DNA of 64,000 nucleotides from Azospirillum soli. GTDB taxonomy: Bacteria; Pseudomonadota; Alphaproteobacteria; Azospirillales; Azospirillaceae. Of this stretch, positions 31,885-41,028 are shown piece after piece. Position 1 is the first letter of the stretch. Each line of letters begins with the position of its first letter. The notes under the pieces were generated by a model. The model was given only the letters and a program-made list of their open reading frames with translations. It was not told the DNA's origin and did not search any database. Made by a program: the position numbers and the translations under genes. Location of the stretch: assembly GCF_017876165.1 (NCBI RefSeq), contig NZ_JAGINQ010000002.1:310001-374000 (forward strand), given 5' to 3'.

Positions 31885-32538
31885 TCACGCCGCCAGGGCC
31901 ATTTCCGGCACGTTGGCCGGGACGATCAGCTCCGCCTCGGTGGCTTTCAGCACGTCCTGAACACTGACGCCCGGCGCGACCTCGCGCAGGACGAGGCCCT
32001 TTTCGGTCGGTTCGATCACGGCCATGTCGGTCACCACGAGGCTGACGCGGCGCACCGAGGTCAGGGGCAGGGTGCAGCGCTTGACGATCTTGGACTCACC
32101 CTTGGCGCTGTGCTGCATGGCGACGATGACGCGCTTGGCCCCGGTGACGAGGTCCATGGCGCCGCCCATGCCGGGCACCATCTTGCCGGGCACCATCCAG
32201 TTGGCGAGGCGCCCTTCCTCATCGACCTGGAGGCCGCCCAGCACGGTGATGTCCAGGTGGCCGCCGCGGATCAGGCCGAAGGACATGGCGCTGTCGAAGG
32301 AGGCGGCGCCGGGAAGCGCGCTGATCGGGTTGCCGCCGGCGTCGGTCAGGTCGGGATTCTCCGCGCCCGCGATGGGGCCGGACATGCCGACGATGCCGTT
32401 CTCCGACTGGAAGAAGACGTGCCGGCCGGCGGGGATGTAGCGGGCGACCAGCGTCGGCAGCCCGATGCCGAGGTTGACGAGGTCACCGTCGGCCAGCTCC
32501 AGGGCGACGCGCTTGGCGATCAGGGTCTTCTCATCCAT
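31885..32538 (-). CDS. 3-oxoacid/acetate CoA-transferase, subunit B
   Basis: 217 residues, type I CoA-transferase beta subunit (ScoB/AtoA/CtfB-like). The catalytic Glu is in FFQSENGIVGMSG; other hallmarks are LADGDLVNLGIGLPTLVARYIP and LGGLQVDEEGRLANWMVPGKMVPGMGGAMDLVTGAK. The ATG at 32538 follows AGGAG. It overlaps subunit A by 8 bp. It probably moves CoA between short acids such as succinate, acetate and acetoacetate; the exact pair is not readable. Confidence 0.93.
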   Translation of the reverse strand: MDEKTLIAKRVALELADGDLVNLGIGLPTLVARYIPAGRHVFFQSENGIVGMSGPIAGAENPDLTDAGGNPISALPGAASFDSAMSFGLIRGGHLDITVLGGLQVDEEGRLANWMVPGKMVPGMGGAMDLVTGAKRVIVAMQHSAKGESKIVKRCTLPLTSVRRVSLVVTDMAVIEPTEKGLVLREVAPGVSVQDVLKATEAELIVPANVPEMALAA

Positions 32539-33193
32539 GGCGCTTCTCCTGGGCAATCACGTGGTCCACGAGGATCGACGGGGTGACGACCGTGTCCGGC
32601 GGGATGCAGCCGAGCGGCACGATGTCCTCGGCCTCGGCGATCACGGTGGTCGCGGCCATCGCCATCAGCGGGTTGAAGTTGCGGGCGGTCAGCGCGTAGG
32701 TGAGGTTGCCGTAATAGTCGGCCTGCTTGGCCCCGATCAGGGCGAAGTCGGCCTTGATCGGTAGTTCCAGCAGGAAGGTCTTGCCGTCGATCTCGACGGT
32801 TTGCTTGCCCTCTTCCACGGTAGTGCCGACGCCGGTCGGTGTCAGCACGCCGCCGAGGCCGACACCGCCCGCCCGGATGCGCTCCGCCAGCGTGCCCTGG
32901 GGGACCAGCTCCATCTCGATCTCGCCGGTGATCATCTGGCGCTGGGTTTCGGGGTTCAGGCCGATGTGGCTGGTGATGACCTTGCGAACCAGCTTTTCGA
33001 CCACCAGCTTGCCGATGCCCTGGCCGGGGCGGGCGGTGTCGTTGCCGATGACGGTCAGGTCGCGCTTGCGCTGGCGGACCAGCTCGTCGATCACGCGGTG
33101 CGGGCTGCCGACGGCCATGAAGCCGCCGATCAGAAGCGAGGCGCCGTCCGGGATCAACGCGACGGCGTCAGCCAAGGGAATCAGTTTCTTCAT
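32531..33193 (-). CDS. 3-oxoacid/acetate CoA-transferase, subunit A
   Basis: 220 residues. It begins MKKLIPLADAVALIPDGASLLIGGFMAVGSPHRVIDELV, and the CoA-site region GGVLTPTGVGTTVEEGKQTVEIDGKTFLLELPIKADFALI is typical of AtoD/ScoA. Translationally coupled to subunit B. The short distance (26 bp) to the kinase gene upstream on the same strand would allow read-through. Confidence 0.93.
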   Translation of the reverse strand: MKKLIPLADAVALIPDGASLLIGGFMAVGSPHRVIDELVRQRKRDLTVIGNDTARPGQGIGKLVVEKLVRKVITSHIGLNPETQRQMITGEIEMELVPQGTLAERIRAGGVGLGGVLTPTGVGTTVEEGKQTVEIDGKTFLLELPIKADFALIGAKQADYYGNLTYALTARNFNPLMAMAATTVIAEAEDIVPLGCIPPDTVVTPSILVDHVIAQEKRHG

Positions 33194-33219
33194 GGGGTGC
33201 TCGTCTCCAGACGGGTCCG

Positions 33220-34761
33220 TCACCAGTCGGCGACGAAGCGCTCCTTGGGCAGATGGATGATGACCGAGGTGCCGGAGCCCTCCTGGGAGCGGATCTCCAG
33301 CCGGCCGCCGTGCTGCTCGACCAGCGACTTGGCGATGGACAGGCCAAGGCCGATGCCCTCGTGCCGGCGGGCCAGCGTGGCGTCGCCCTGGACGAAGGGC
33401 TGGAAGACGGTCTCCAGCCGGTCCTCGGGGATGCCGAGGCCGCTGTCGAACACCTCCGCCACCAGGGCGCCCCGGCTGTCCACGCGGGCCGACACGCCGA
33501 TGCGCCCGCCCTCCGGCGTGAACTTGATGGCGTTGGACAGCAGGTGCAGCAGAACCTGTTTCAGCGCGCGGGGATCGGCCAGCAGGGGCGGCAGCTCCGC
33601 CGCGATGTCGGCCTCGACGCGCAGCTTGCCGCGCTCCGCCCGCTTGGCGACGAGGCGCAGGCAGGACACCACCACGTCGCGGAAATCGCAGAGCGATTCC
33701 TCCAGATCGACGCGGCCGGCCTCGATGGTGGCCATCTCCAGCAGGTCGTTGATGTTGGCAAGCAGCAGTTCGCCCGACCGTTTGATTTCGGCCACGTAGG
33801 TCAGATACATCGGGTTTTCCAGCGATCCCAGCATCTGCTGGTGGATCACGTCGGCGAAGCCCAGGATGCCGTTCAGCGGGGTGCGCAGCTCGTGGCTCAT
33901 GTTCGCCAGGAAGGCGGTCTTGGCACGGTTGGCCATCTCCGCCGCCTCCTTCGCCTCGATCAGCGCCAGCTCGGCCGCCTTGGTGTCGCTCATGTCGCGC
34001 AGCATGGCGACGAAGACCTGGAAGCCCGGCAGGTCGATGTCCGACAGCGACAGCCAAGCCGGGAAATCGGTGCCGTCGCGCCGCCGCGCCGTGACCTCGC
34101 GCCCGATGCCGATGACGCGCTTTTCCCCCGTGGTCATGTAGCGGTGCATGTAGTGGCCGTGCCGCGCGGCCTCGTCCGGCGGCATCAACATATGGATGTG
34201 CTGGCCGACCAGCTCGTCGGGGCGGTAGCCGAGCAGCGTTTCGGTCGCCCGGTTGACGCTGATGATGATGCCGCGCCGGTCCACGGTCAGGATGGCCTCG
34301 ACCGCCTGTTCGACGATGGCGCGGTTGCGCGCCTCGCTGCGTTGAAGCTCCTCTTCCGCCAGCCGGGTGGAGGTGACGTCCTCGATGACGGCGGCGATCG
34401 CCTGAAGCCGCCCGTCCGGACCACGCAGCAGCGAAGGCCGGATGGTGGCGCGCACCACCGTGCCGTCGGCGCGCAGAAAGCGCTTCTCGAACGGAGCGGG
34501 CGCCGTCCCGCTCTGGACGACGCGGGCGAAGCGCTCGTTCTCCCACGCCCAATCCTCGGGGTGGGTGATGGCGGACACCGGCCGGCCGGCAAGGCTTTCC
34601 GGCGCGCAGCCCAGCATACCGGCGAACGCGGCGTTCGCGGCCAGGATGGCGCCGTCCGGCCCGGCCAGGACCATGCCGACCGACGCGCTTTCGAACAGGG
34701 TGCGGAAGAGCGATTCCGGGTGGTAACCGCCCTGCGCCCAAGTTCCGGTCTCGGCGGTCAT
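33220..34761 (-). CDS. Soluble double-PAS sensor histidine kinase with FixL-like haem-PAS signature
   Basis: 513 residues, no membrane helix. PAS 1 ~15-132, PAS 2 ~145-262. The HisKA box FLANMSHELRTPLNGILGF has phospho-His ~290, and the HATPase has LLSNAIKFTPEGG, FDSGLGIPED and GIGLGLSIAK. In PAS 2 the segment RHGHYMHRYMTTGEKR continuing to VIGIGRE aligns with the FixL haem pocket. His201, Arg207 and Arg221 occupy the positions of Bradyrhizobium FixL His200, Arg206 and Arg220. Haem/oxygen sensing is inferred. The ATG at 34761 follows AGGAT; an in-frame extension of 51 codons has no conserved content. No response regulator is adjacent. Confidence 0.88.
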   Translation of the reverse strand: MTAETGTWAQGGYHPESLFRTLFESASVGMVLAGPDGAILAANAAFAGMLGCAPESLAGRPVSAITHPEDWAWENERFARVVQSGTAPAPFEKRFLRADGTVVRATIRPSLLRGPDGRLQAIAAVIEDVTSTRLAEEELQRSEARNRAIVEQAVEAILTVDRRGIIISVNRATETLLGYRPDELVGQHIHMLMPPDEAARHGHYMHRYMTTGEKRVIGIGREVTARRRDGTDFPAWLSLSDIDLPGFQVFVAMLRDMSDTKAAELALIEAKEAAEMANRAKTAFLANMSHELRTPLNGILGFADVIHQQMLGSLENPMYLTYVAEIKRSGELLLANINDLLEMATIEAGRVDLEESLCDFRDVVVSCLRLVAKRAERGKLRVEADIAAELPPLLADPRALKQVLLHLLSNAIKFTPEGGRIGVSARVDSRGALVAEVFDSGLGIPEDRLETVFQPFVQGDATLARRHEGIGLGLSIAKSLVEQHGGRLEIRSQEGSGTSVIIHLPKERFVADW

Positions 34762-34969
34762 GAAATGATCCTGCGGGGACGGGGGTGAGGGCGAGGCGTC
34801 ATCAAGCTTTCCGGAACACGGGGGTTCGCACGCCGGGACCGGTCTCCCCGTACGGCGACGCCCATACATAAGCTTGATCTTGTGCAAAATCGACCTGAAA
34901 CGTCCGGTAATCAAAGCCTGGGGTGCGACCGATTATCCCACAACCCTGGAGGGGCTTACCCGTGGGGTT

Positions 34970-35371
34970 TCAGCGGCGCCGTCCACCCGCGCGCCGCCGG
35001 GCCGGGCCGCAGCGGGCCAACGTCTCGTCGAGCACGCCCAGGAGCTTATCGAGCGCGCCGTCGTCCAGGTCGTGGATTCTTTCGGCCAAGCGGTTCGCCA
35101 GCTCCGTGGCCTTGGGGTTCAGGCCGGCGGTGTCCACGGTCACGCGCGGGTGCGACAGGTCGGCCAGCCGCTCCAACTCCTCCGCCTCGTCCCAGATGAT
35201 GCCGAAATAGGCGCAGATCTGGCGGACGAGCTGCGGCGAGGGCTGGCCGCGTTTGCCGTGCTCCAGCGCCGAAAGGTAGGCCGAGGATATGTGGAGGTCC
35301 GCCGCCATCTGCTTGAGCGTCACGCCCCGAGCCTCGCGCAGCGAGCGAACCCGTTCGCCGAACGGTGTCAT
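34970..35371 (-). CDS. XRE-family helix-turn-helix regulator
   Basis: 133 residues. The N-terminal HTH is GERVRSLREARGVTLKQMAADLHISSAYLSALEHGKRGQPS, followed by a helical segment (WDEAEELERLADLSHP) and an Arg-rich C-terminus. It is 6 bp downstream of the Smr gene and so co-transcribed. In many alphaproteobacteria this pair follows mltA; here it is 13 kb away from mltA. Confidence 0.92.
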   Translation of the reverse strand: MTPFGERVRSLREARGVTLKQMAADLHISSAYLSALEHGKRGQPSPQLVRQICAYFGIIWDEAEELERLADLSHPRVTVDTAGLNPKATELANRLAERIHDLDDGALDKLLGVLDETLARCGPARRRAGGRRR

Positions 35372-35377
35372 GGCCGG

Positions 35378-35947
35378 CTAGTCCTTACGGTCTCGGCGCC
35401 GCTTGATCAAGACGTACAGCGCGCCCTCGCCGCCGTCCTTCAACTGGGCCGACTGCACGGCCAGCACCATCGGCCGCAGCGGCGCGTCGGCCAGCCAGCG
35501 CGGCACCGCTTGACGCAACACGCCGGTGCCGCCCGTGTAGGTGCCCTTGCCGGTGATGACCAGCACGCAGCGCCGCCCCTCATGCCACGCCCGGTGGACG
35601 AAGGCGGCCAGCGCGCCGTGCGCCTGGGCCTGGGTCATGCCGTGCAGGTCGATCCGCCCGTCGATGACCAGTTCGCCGCGCCGGAAACGGTCGGCGGTGC
35701 GGCGGTCGATGTTGGCGACCGAGCCGGGGGTCAGCGGCGGCATCTCTGGCCGGCCCGTCTTTGGCTTGCCGGCGCGGGACGGCGCGACCGGGGGCGGCGC
35801 GGCGGTCGTGGCGATCGGTTCCGGTTCCGCAACGAGCGGCGGCAACTCAGGCTCCTCGACGGTGCGGCCGGGCATCGGCTCGGCGTCGCGCATGGCGATC
35901 CGCCACAGGCGCCGTTCCTCGGTGGTGACCGAGCGGCGGCGGCTCAT
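35378..35947 (-). CDS. Smr (small MutS-related) domain protein
   Basis: 189 residues. A basic/Pro-rich N-terminus is followed by a Smr domain with IDGRIDLHGMTQAQAHGALAAFV (the LDLHG motif) and VLVITGKGTYTGGTGVLRQAVPRWL (the GKG loop). Smr domains nick DNA or RNA. The ATG at 35947 (MSRRRSVTTEERRLWRIAMRDAEP) is the conserved start of the alphaproteobacterial family; the open frame extends 27 codons further. A TTGACGCAA copy lies at 35510. Confidence 0.9.
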   Translation of the reverse strand: MSRRRSVTTEERRLWRIAMRDAEPMPGRTVEEPELPPLVAEPEPIATTAAPPPVAPSRAGKPKTGRPEMPPLTPGSVANIDRRTADRFRRGELVIDGRIDLHGMTQAQAHGALAAFVHRAWHEGRRCVLVITGKGTYTGGTGVLRQAVPRWLADAPLRPMVLAVQSAQLKDGGEGALYVLIKRRRDRKD

Positions 35948-36448
35948 GGCCGGCACCCCGGGCCTTGCGGAGCGGCGGGGCAGGGAAATGCGGATCGGGA
36001 CACGGGGGCCGGAACGGTTCGGGGTCAAGGCGATGGACAGGGATAAAGGCCCTTCACCGCCTTATGTCAACCGCCCTTCTCCTACTTTTGGGGAGGGGGA
36101 GGGGGCGTGCCGTGCGGATTGGTTACCGGCGCACCATTCCCCGGATTATGCATCGTTGTGCAAATTGTGCATAAGCGTAGATCTGCACAACGGTTCAAAG
36201 TTGCCGATTTACGGATAAATGCAATTTTGTTGTTTTATGTGTATACGATTACTTTATATTTTGGCGTACAATGATATGGAAAAGAATGAAATGAAGAGCA
36301 CCAACCGGTGCAGAGTCATGAATAATCCAAAGGAAAAAACCTTCAGAAACCAAGAACTTTTATTTCACCTTCAGATTAATTAAAATATTTTTTAATCTTT
36401 TCTACTCCCGATGGAAATAATATCGAAAATTAATCACCAGCTTCATTT
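35948..36448. other. Non-coding stretch turning AT-rich
   Basis: The first ~170 bp are GC-rich like the rest. From about 36170 the sequence drops sharply in GC, e.g. 36214-36260 and 36340-36440. It contains a TTGTGCA-type repeat near 36151-36190 and an AT-rich inverted repeat AGATTAA ... TTAATCT at about 36373-36400. No supported gene; a 35-codon ORF (36276-36383) lacks a ribosome site. Confidence 0.6.
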
Positions 36449-36784
36449 CTAATTTAACAGCTCTACTACGAATGCGAATCCCTGGAAAATCCAAGTAATT
36501 ATAAGATAGATCAACACAGATCCTAACATAAAAACAAACCCTTTTACTAGGAGAACTCGAGCCTTCCTGGCGTGGTGCCGCCCTTCCTCTGTAAGAGCAG
36601 AGTCATCAAATAGCATAAATCTTAACTCAAGCTCATATTTCCCGTAAATCTTCCCGCTTTCTCGCTCAGTGTGCATTATAGCTTTGTCTAAGTGATCCCT
36701 TGATCTGGAATGAAAGAAAAGACCAGCTACAAAAGAAGAAAATACAAATACCCCAAGTATCGTCCTCAATTCTATCGGTAGCAT
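36449..36784 (-). CDS. Hypothetical small membrane protein in AT-rich island
   Basis: 111 residues; I do not recognise it. One membrane helix near the start (LRTILGVFVFSSFVAGLFF), a charged middle (RSRDHLDKAIMHTERESGKIYGKYELELRFM) and a second hydrophobic segment near the end (VFMLGSVLIYLIITWIFQGFAFVVELL). A GAGG ribosome site lies 6 nt before the ATG. Base and codon use are far more AT-rich than every neighbour, which suggests acquisition by transfer. No mobility gene is seen beside it. Confidence 0.65.
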   Translation of the reverse strand: MLPIELRTILGVFVFSSFVAGLFFHSRSRDHLDKAIMHTERESGKIYGKYELELRFMLFDDSALTEEGRHHARKARVLLVKGFVFMLGSVLIYLIITWIFQGFAFVVELLN

Positions 36785-37266
36785 CTTAGGCCTCGAAGAT
36801 TGTTATCCTTTGTATTAATGATGATTAAGACACGTCCACACACGGCGTCGCCAGTACCATTCCACCTGAAAAAGATTCGCCCGCATAGCTAACCCTACAA
36901 CGTTTTCACGCCGTTCCGCTCGTCCGTCGACAGGGCATGAATCTTGACGCTCTACCCTGGAGCACGTTGGTCTGCCGATCCTCCAGCATGGCCTCCTGCC
37001 CGCACCAGGGGCCTACCAGCCGCCAAGCACTTTTTCACTGTATGTTGCATTGGCCCCTGTGATTTCTCAAAAAAACCCTCTCCTGCAAGGGAAGTGGGGT
37101 TGACCCGTCCGGCAGGACGGGAACGGAACCGTCGCGCATCTTTGTCTACGGCGATTATCCCTCATCCCAACCCTTCTCCCCACTGGGGAGAAAGGGCATA
37201 GGCGCAAATCGGCTGTTAATGCCAGCAGGGTAGCGGAACTGCCGAAACAAAGCAAGAACGTGACCG
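36785..37266. other. Non-coding region with terminator-like hairpin
   Basis: 482 bp between the island gene and lutC; no convincing ORF. GC rises back to the genome level across ~36830-36950. A hairpin CCCTTCTCCCC / GGGGAGAAAGGG at 37171-37196, preceded by CCCTCATCCCAA, is of the dispersed type common in proteobacteria and lies at the 3' side of lutC. Confidence 0.6.
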
Positions 37267-37947
37267 TCAGCCCGCATCGTCCTCGATCAGCAGGATGTGC
37301 AGGCGGCGGGGGCCGTGGGCGCCCAGTTCGATGCGCTGTTCGATGTCGCCGGTGCGTGACGGGCCGGTGATGAGGTTGACGGTGCGCGGCATCGCCCCCG
37401 GCATCGCGGCGCGCAGGCGGTCCCAGGCGTCCTCGTAGGTGCCGACGACCTCGCCGCGCTTCAGCACGACGATGTGCGTGTCGGGCATGAAATTCAGCGT
37501 CGTCGGATGTTCCGGACCCGAAATGAGCATTAGTGTACCAGTCTCCGCCACGGCCGCGAAGGCACCGGTGACCGAGATGGCGTCGGGATCGCGGGCGCGG
37601 CCCCTGGTGACGGTCAGGGTCGGGCGCTGGTCCCAGGGCACCGCGTCGAGCTTGGGGTCGGGGGCGACGCGGATCTCGGCGGGCAGGTTCAGGCCGGCGA
37701 GATATTCCGCGACGGCGCGCGGCACCTCGTCCAGGCTGGGCAGCCGTTCGACCGTCGCCGCGACCTCCGTCGCCATGGTGGCGAACAGCTCGACCTGATC
37801 GGCGTGGGGGATCTGGGCGCGGGCGGGGACGAGGTTGCGCGGGTGGGTGGCGAGGCGCCGGCGGGCCTCGTCGGCGCCATCGGCAGAACCGAGCGCCTTG
37901 CGGATGCCGCCTAGGATCTGGGCGCGGGCGGAGGAGGTGTCGGCCAT
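37267..37947 (-). CDS. lutC: Lactate utilization protein C (LUD domain)
   Basis: 226 residues. LUD-domain protein of the LutABC L-lactate oxidation complex. Motifs: SARAQILGGIRKALG, VTGAFAAVAETGTLMLISGPEHPTTLNFMPDTHIVVL and the ending GAHGPRRLHILLIED. It starts 2 bp after lutB. Confidence 0.93.
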   Translation of the reverse strand: MADTSSARAQILGGIRKALGSADGADEARRRLATHPRNLVPARAQIPHADQVELFATMATEVAATVERLPSLDEVPRAVAEYLAGLNLPAEIRVAPDPKLDAVPWDQRPTLTVTRGRARDPDAISVTGAFAAVAETGTLMLISGPEHPTTLNFMPDTHIVVLKRGEVVGTYEDAWDRLRAAMPGAMPRTVNLITGPSRTGDIEQRIELGAHGPRRLHILLIEDDAG

Positions 37948-37949
37948 GG

Positions 37950-39371
37950 TCAGCGTTTTCCTTTCCGTTCCGCCCATTGCTGCTGGAAGGTCTTGCCCTC
38001 GGGCGCGGGCATGTCGCGGTGGCGGGTCCAGCCTTCGGCGAGCGGCAGGCGGGCAAAGCGGCCCTTGCCGCGGCCGAGCGCGCCCAGCGCCTTCACCGCC
38101 ATGCGCGTCGCGGCGTGGTACAGCGCCGGGCGCCGGGCGAACCAGCCCCAGACGCCGAGGCCCCGGCGCATGGTCGCCGGCTGCAAGCCCTGCTCGAACT
38201 CCTTCTCGCGCCAGTGGCGCATCATCTTCGGCAGGGGGATGCGCATGGGGCAGACCGCCTCGCACCGCCCGCAGAAGGTGGAAGCGTTAGGCAGGTGTCC
38301 GGCCTCCTTCACGCCCAGCAGGGCGGGCTGCATGACCGACCCGATCGGCCCCGGATAGACCCAGCCGTAGGCGTGCCCGCCGACCGAACCGTAGACCGGG
38401 CAGTGGTTCATGCAGGCGCCGCAGCGGATGCAGCGCAGAACGTCCTGGAATTCCGTGCCGAGCAGCGCCGACCGCCCGTTGTCGAGCAGGACGACGTGGA
38501 ACTCCTCCGGCCCGTCCACGTCGCCGGGGCGCTTCGGTCCGGTGGAGACGGTGGTGTAGGCCGACGCCTCCTGACCCGTCGCGGAACGCGCCAGCAGGCG
38601 CAGCACCAGCGTCGCGTCCTCCAGCGTCGGGACGACCTTGTCGATGGTGGCGATGACGACGTGAATCCGGGGCAGGATTTGCGTCAAGTCGCCGTTGCCC
38701 TCGTTGGTCACGATGATGGTGGAGCCGGTCTCCGCAATCATCAGGTTGGCGCCGGTGATGCCGACCTCGGCCTCCTGGAACTTGCGGCGCAGGACCTGCC
38801 GCGCCTCGGCGATCAGAACCTTCGGTTCGTCCAGCAGGCGGTCGCGGGGAAGCTCCGTGTGGGCGTCGCGGAAGGTCTCGGCCACGTCCTCCTTGGACAG
38901 GTGGATGGCCGGGGCGATGATGTGGCTGGGCGGCTCGTGGCGAAGCTGGATGATGTATTCGCCCAGATCCGTCTCGATGGGGATCAGGCCGTTGGCTTCC
39001 AAATAATCGTTGATGCCGATCTCCTCGGCGATCATCGACTTGCCCTTGGTGACGGTCCTGGCGTTCGCCTTGCGGCAGATACCCAGGATGGCGTCGCGCG
39101 CTTCCTGGTCGGTGCGGCACCAGTGAACGTGGCCGCCCTGCTCCGTCACCTTGGCCTCGAAGGCTTCCAGGTAGGTGTCGAGGTTGGCCAGCACATGGTT
39201 CTTCAGGTCGCGGCCCTGGTCGCGCAGAGCCTCGAACTCGGGCAGGCGTTCCGCAGCCTTGCGGCGCTTCTCGACGAAGCCGGTGCCGGCGGTGGAGAGA
39301 ACCTTTTGCAGGCGCTCGTCGCTGAGGGCCTTGCGGGCGTTCTCAGGGAAGGCGTGGGTGGTCGGGTGCAT
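37950..39371 (-). CDS. lutB: Lactate utilization iron-sulfur protein B
   Basis: 473 residues. The N-terminal LUD domain includes TKGKSMIAEEIGINDYLEANG. The C-terminal ferredoxin part has two 4Fe-4S motifs, CIRCGACMNHCPVYG and CGRCEAVCPMRIPLPKMMRHWRE. It is the middle gene of lutA-lutB-lutC, which converts lactate to pyruvate in Bacillus and many proteobacteria. A TTGCGTCAA copy lies at 38679. Confidence 0.95.
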   Translation of the reverse strand: MHPTTHAFPENARKALSDERLQKVLSTAGTGFVEKRRKAAERLPEFEALRDQGRDLKNHVLANLDTYLEAFEAKVTEQGGHVHWCRTDQEARDAILGICRKANARTVTKGKSMIAEEIGINDYLEANGLIPIETDLGEYIIQLRHEPPSHIIAPAIHLSKEDVAETFRDAHTELPRDRLLDEPKVLIAEARQVLRRKFQEAEVGITGANLMIAETGSTIIVTNEGNGDLTQILPRIHVVIATIDKVVPTLEDATLVLRLLARSATGQEASAYTTVSTGPKRPGDVDGPEEFHVVLLDNGRSALLGTEFQDVLRCIRCGACMNHCPVYGSVGGHAYGWVYPGPIGSVMQPALLGVKEAGHLPNASTFCGRCEAVCPMRIPLPKMMRHWREKEFEQGLQPATMRRGLGVWGWFARRPALYHAATRMAVKALGALGRGKGRFARLPLAEGWTRHRDMPAPEGKTFQQQWAERKGKR

Positions 39372-39391
39372 GGGGCCGGTCCTCCGCGCGT

Positions 39392-40165
39392 TCAGGTCTT
39401 GTCACCGATGGGGGGCGCCTCGTCCGTGACGCCGGCCAGCACCTCGGCGACGTGACGCACGCGAATTGGGGAGCCTTCGCGCTTCAGCTTGCCGGCCATG
39501 TTCAGCAGGCAGCCCATGTCGCCGGCCAGCAGCGTGTCGGCACCGGTCTTCGTGATGTCGGCGATCTTCGCCTCGACCATATGGTTGGAGATATCCGGGT
39601 ACTTGACGCAAAAGGTGCCGCCGAAGCCGCAGCACACCTCGGCGCCGGGGAGTTCATTGATCGTCAGGCCGTCCACCGAGTTCAGCAGGCGGCGGGGCTG
39701 TTCCTTGATGCCCAGCTCGCGCAGGCCCGAACAGCTGTCGTGGTAGGTGACGGTGCCGTCGTAGCGCGCCTCGACGTTGGTGACGCCCAGCACGTCGGCG
39801 AGGAAGGAGACCAACTCGTACGTGCGCGCCGACAGGTGGTGGGCGCGGGCGGCCCAGGCGGGATCGTCGGCCAGCAGTTCCTTGTAGTGATGCTTAATCT
39901 GCCCGCCGCAGGAGCCGGAAGGGACCACGACGTAGTCGAACCCCTCGAACGCCGCGATGGTGTTGCGGGCGAGGTCGGCCGCCGTCTTGCGGTCGCCGGA
40001 ATTGAAGGCCGGCTGGCCGCAGCAGGTCTGCGCCGACGGCACCTCCACCGTGCAGCCGGCATCCTCCAGCAGCTTGACGGCGGCGAAGCCGACGGTGGGG
40101 CGGAACACGTCCACGAGGCAGGTGACGAACAGCCCAACCCTGGGCGCGGGGCGCTGGTCCGACAT
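39392..40165 (-). CDS. lutA: Lactate utilization protein A (cysteine-rich CCG domains)
   Basis: 257 residues with two CCG (DUF3390/Cys-rich) modules: SAQTCCGQPAFNSGD and AEVCCGFGGTFCVKYPD, homologous to GlcF/HdrB. The ATG at 40165 (MSDQRPAPRVGLFVTCLVD) is the family start; the ribosome site is weak. First gene of the leftward lut operon, 77 bp downstream of the znuB stop, with no lactate permease or LutR in the window. Confidence 0.94.
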   Translation of the reverse strand: MSDQRPAPRVGLFVTCLVDVFRPTVGFAAVKLLEDAGCTVEVPSAQTCCGQPAFNSGDRKTAADLARNTIAAFEGFDYVVVPSGSCGGQIKHHYKELLADDPAWAARAHHLSARTYELVSFLADVLGVTNVEARYDGTVTYHDSCSGLRELGIKEQPRRLLNSVDGLTINELPGAEVCCGFGGTFCVKYPDISNHMVEAKIADITKTGADTLLAGDMGCLLNMAGKLKREGSPIRVRHVAEVLAGVTDEAPPIGDKT

Positions 40166-40242
40166 GGAGTTTGGTGCTTCTAGGTTGGTCTCCCTGGGAG
40201 AACGACTGTAGGTGGTCGTACCGGGGATGGCAACGGGGCCGG

Positions 40243-41028
40243 TCAGTTTCGCGCTGGCACCACGGCACTCAGCATAAACAGGGCGGCGGCGGCGACCACG
40301 ACGCTCGGGCCGCCGGGCAGGTCCCAGGTCATCGAGGCGAACAGTCCGCCCAGAACCGCCGCCATGCCGATGACGGAGGCCAGCACCGCCATGATCTCCG
40401 GCGTGCGGGCGAAGCGGCGCGCGGCTGCTGCCGGGATGATGAGGAGGGAGGTGATCAGCAGGATGCCGACGATCTTCATCGCCGCCGCGATCACCAGCGC
40501 GATCAGCAGCATGAAGGCCAGCCGCAGCGCCTCGACCGGCATGCCCTCGACGCGAGCGAGATCCTCGTCCACGGTCACGGCCAGCAGGCGGCGCCACAGC
40601 AGGATCAGGCCGGCCAAGGCGACCGCTCCGCCGCCGTAGATCCAGGCGAGGTCGGTCGGGGTCACGGACAGGATGTCGCCGAACAGATAGGCCACCAGAT
40701 CGACGCGCAGCGTCTCCAGGAAGGCCAGCGCGACGAGGCCGAGCGACAGGGACGAGTGCGACAGGATGCCCAGCACCGTGTCGGAAGCCAGCGCGCGGTG
40801 CCGTTGCAAGCCAACGAGGGCGAGGGCCAGGGCGACGCAGACGCCGATCACCCCGACCATGGGGTTGGTGCCCAGGATAAAGCCCAGCGCCACGCCCAGC
40901 AGGGCGGAGTGGGCCAGCGTGTCGCCGAAATAGGCCATGCGCCGCCACACGACGAAGGACCCCAGCGGCCCGGCCAGCAGGGCGATGCCGCAGCCGGCGG
41001 CCAACGCGCGAAGAATGAAGTCATCCAT
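40243..41028 (-). CDS. znuB: Zinc ABC transporter permease
   Basis: 261 residues with about eight membrane helices, ABC-3 family. Signature: [26 protein letters not shown], and [16 protein letters not shown], the loop contacting the ATPase. The start at 41028 overlaps the znuC end by 8 bp; the upstream extension of the frame is only znuC read out of frame. Confidence 0.95.
   Translation of the reverse strand: MDDFILRALAAGCGIALLAGPLGSFVVWRRMAYFGDTLAHSALLGVALGFILGTNPMVGVIGVCVALALALVGLQRHRALASDTVLGILSHSSLSLGLVALAFLETLRVDLVAYLFGDILSVTPTDLAWIYGGGAVALAGLILLWRRLLAVTVDEDLARVEGMPVEALRLAFMLLIALVIAAAMKIVGILLITSLLIIPAAAARRFARTPEIMAVLASVIGMAAVLGGLFASMTWDLPGGPSVVVAAAALFMLSAVVPARN

Noticed and set aside
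36276..36383. 35-codon plus-strand ORF in the AT-rich island
   Set aside because: No ribosome site, no recognisable protein; random ORFs are common in AT-rich DNA.
36944..37201. 85-codon plus-strand ORF before lutC
   Set aside because: Its end is the translation of a dispersed hairpin repeat and the rest shows no protein-like features.
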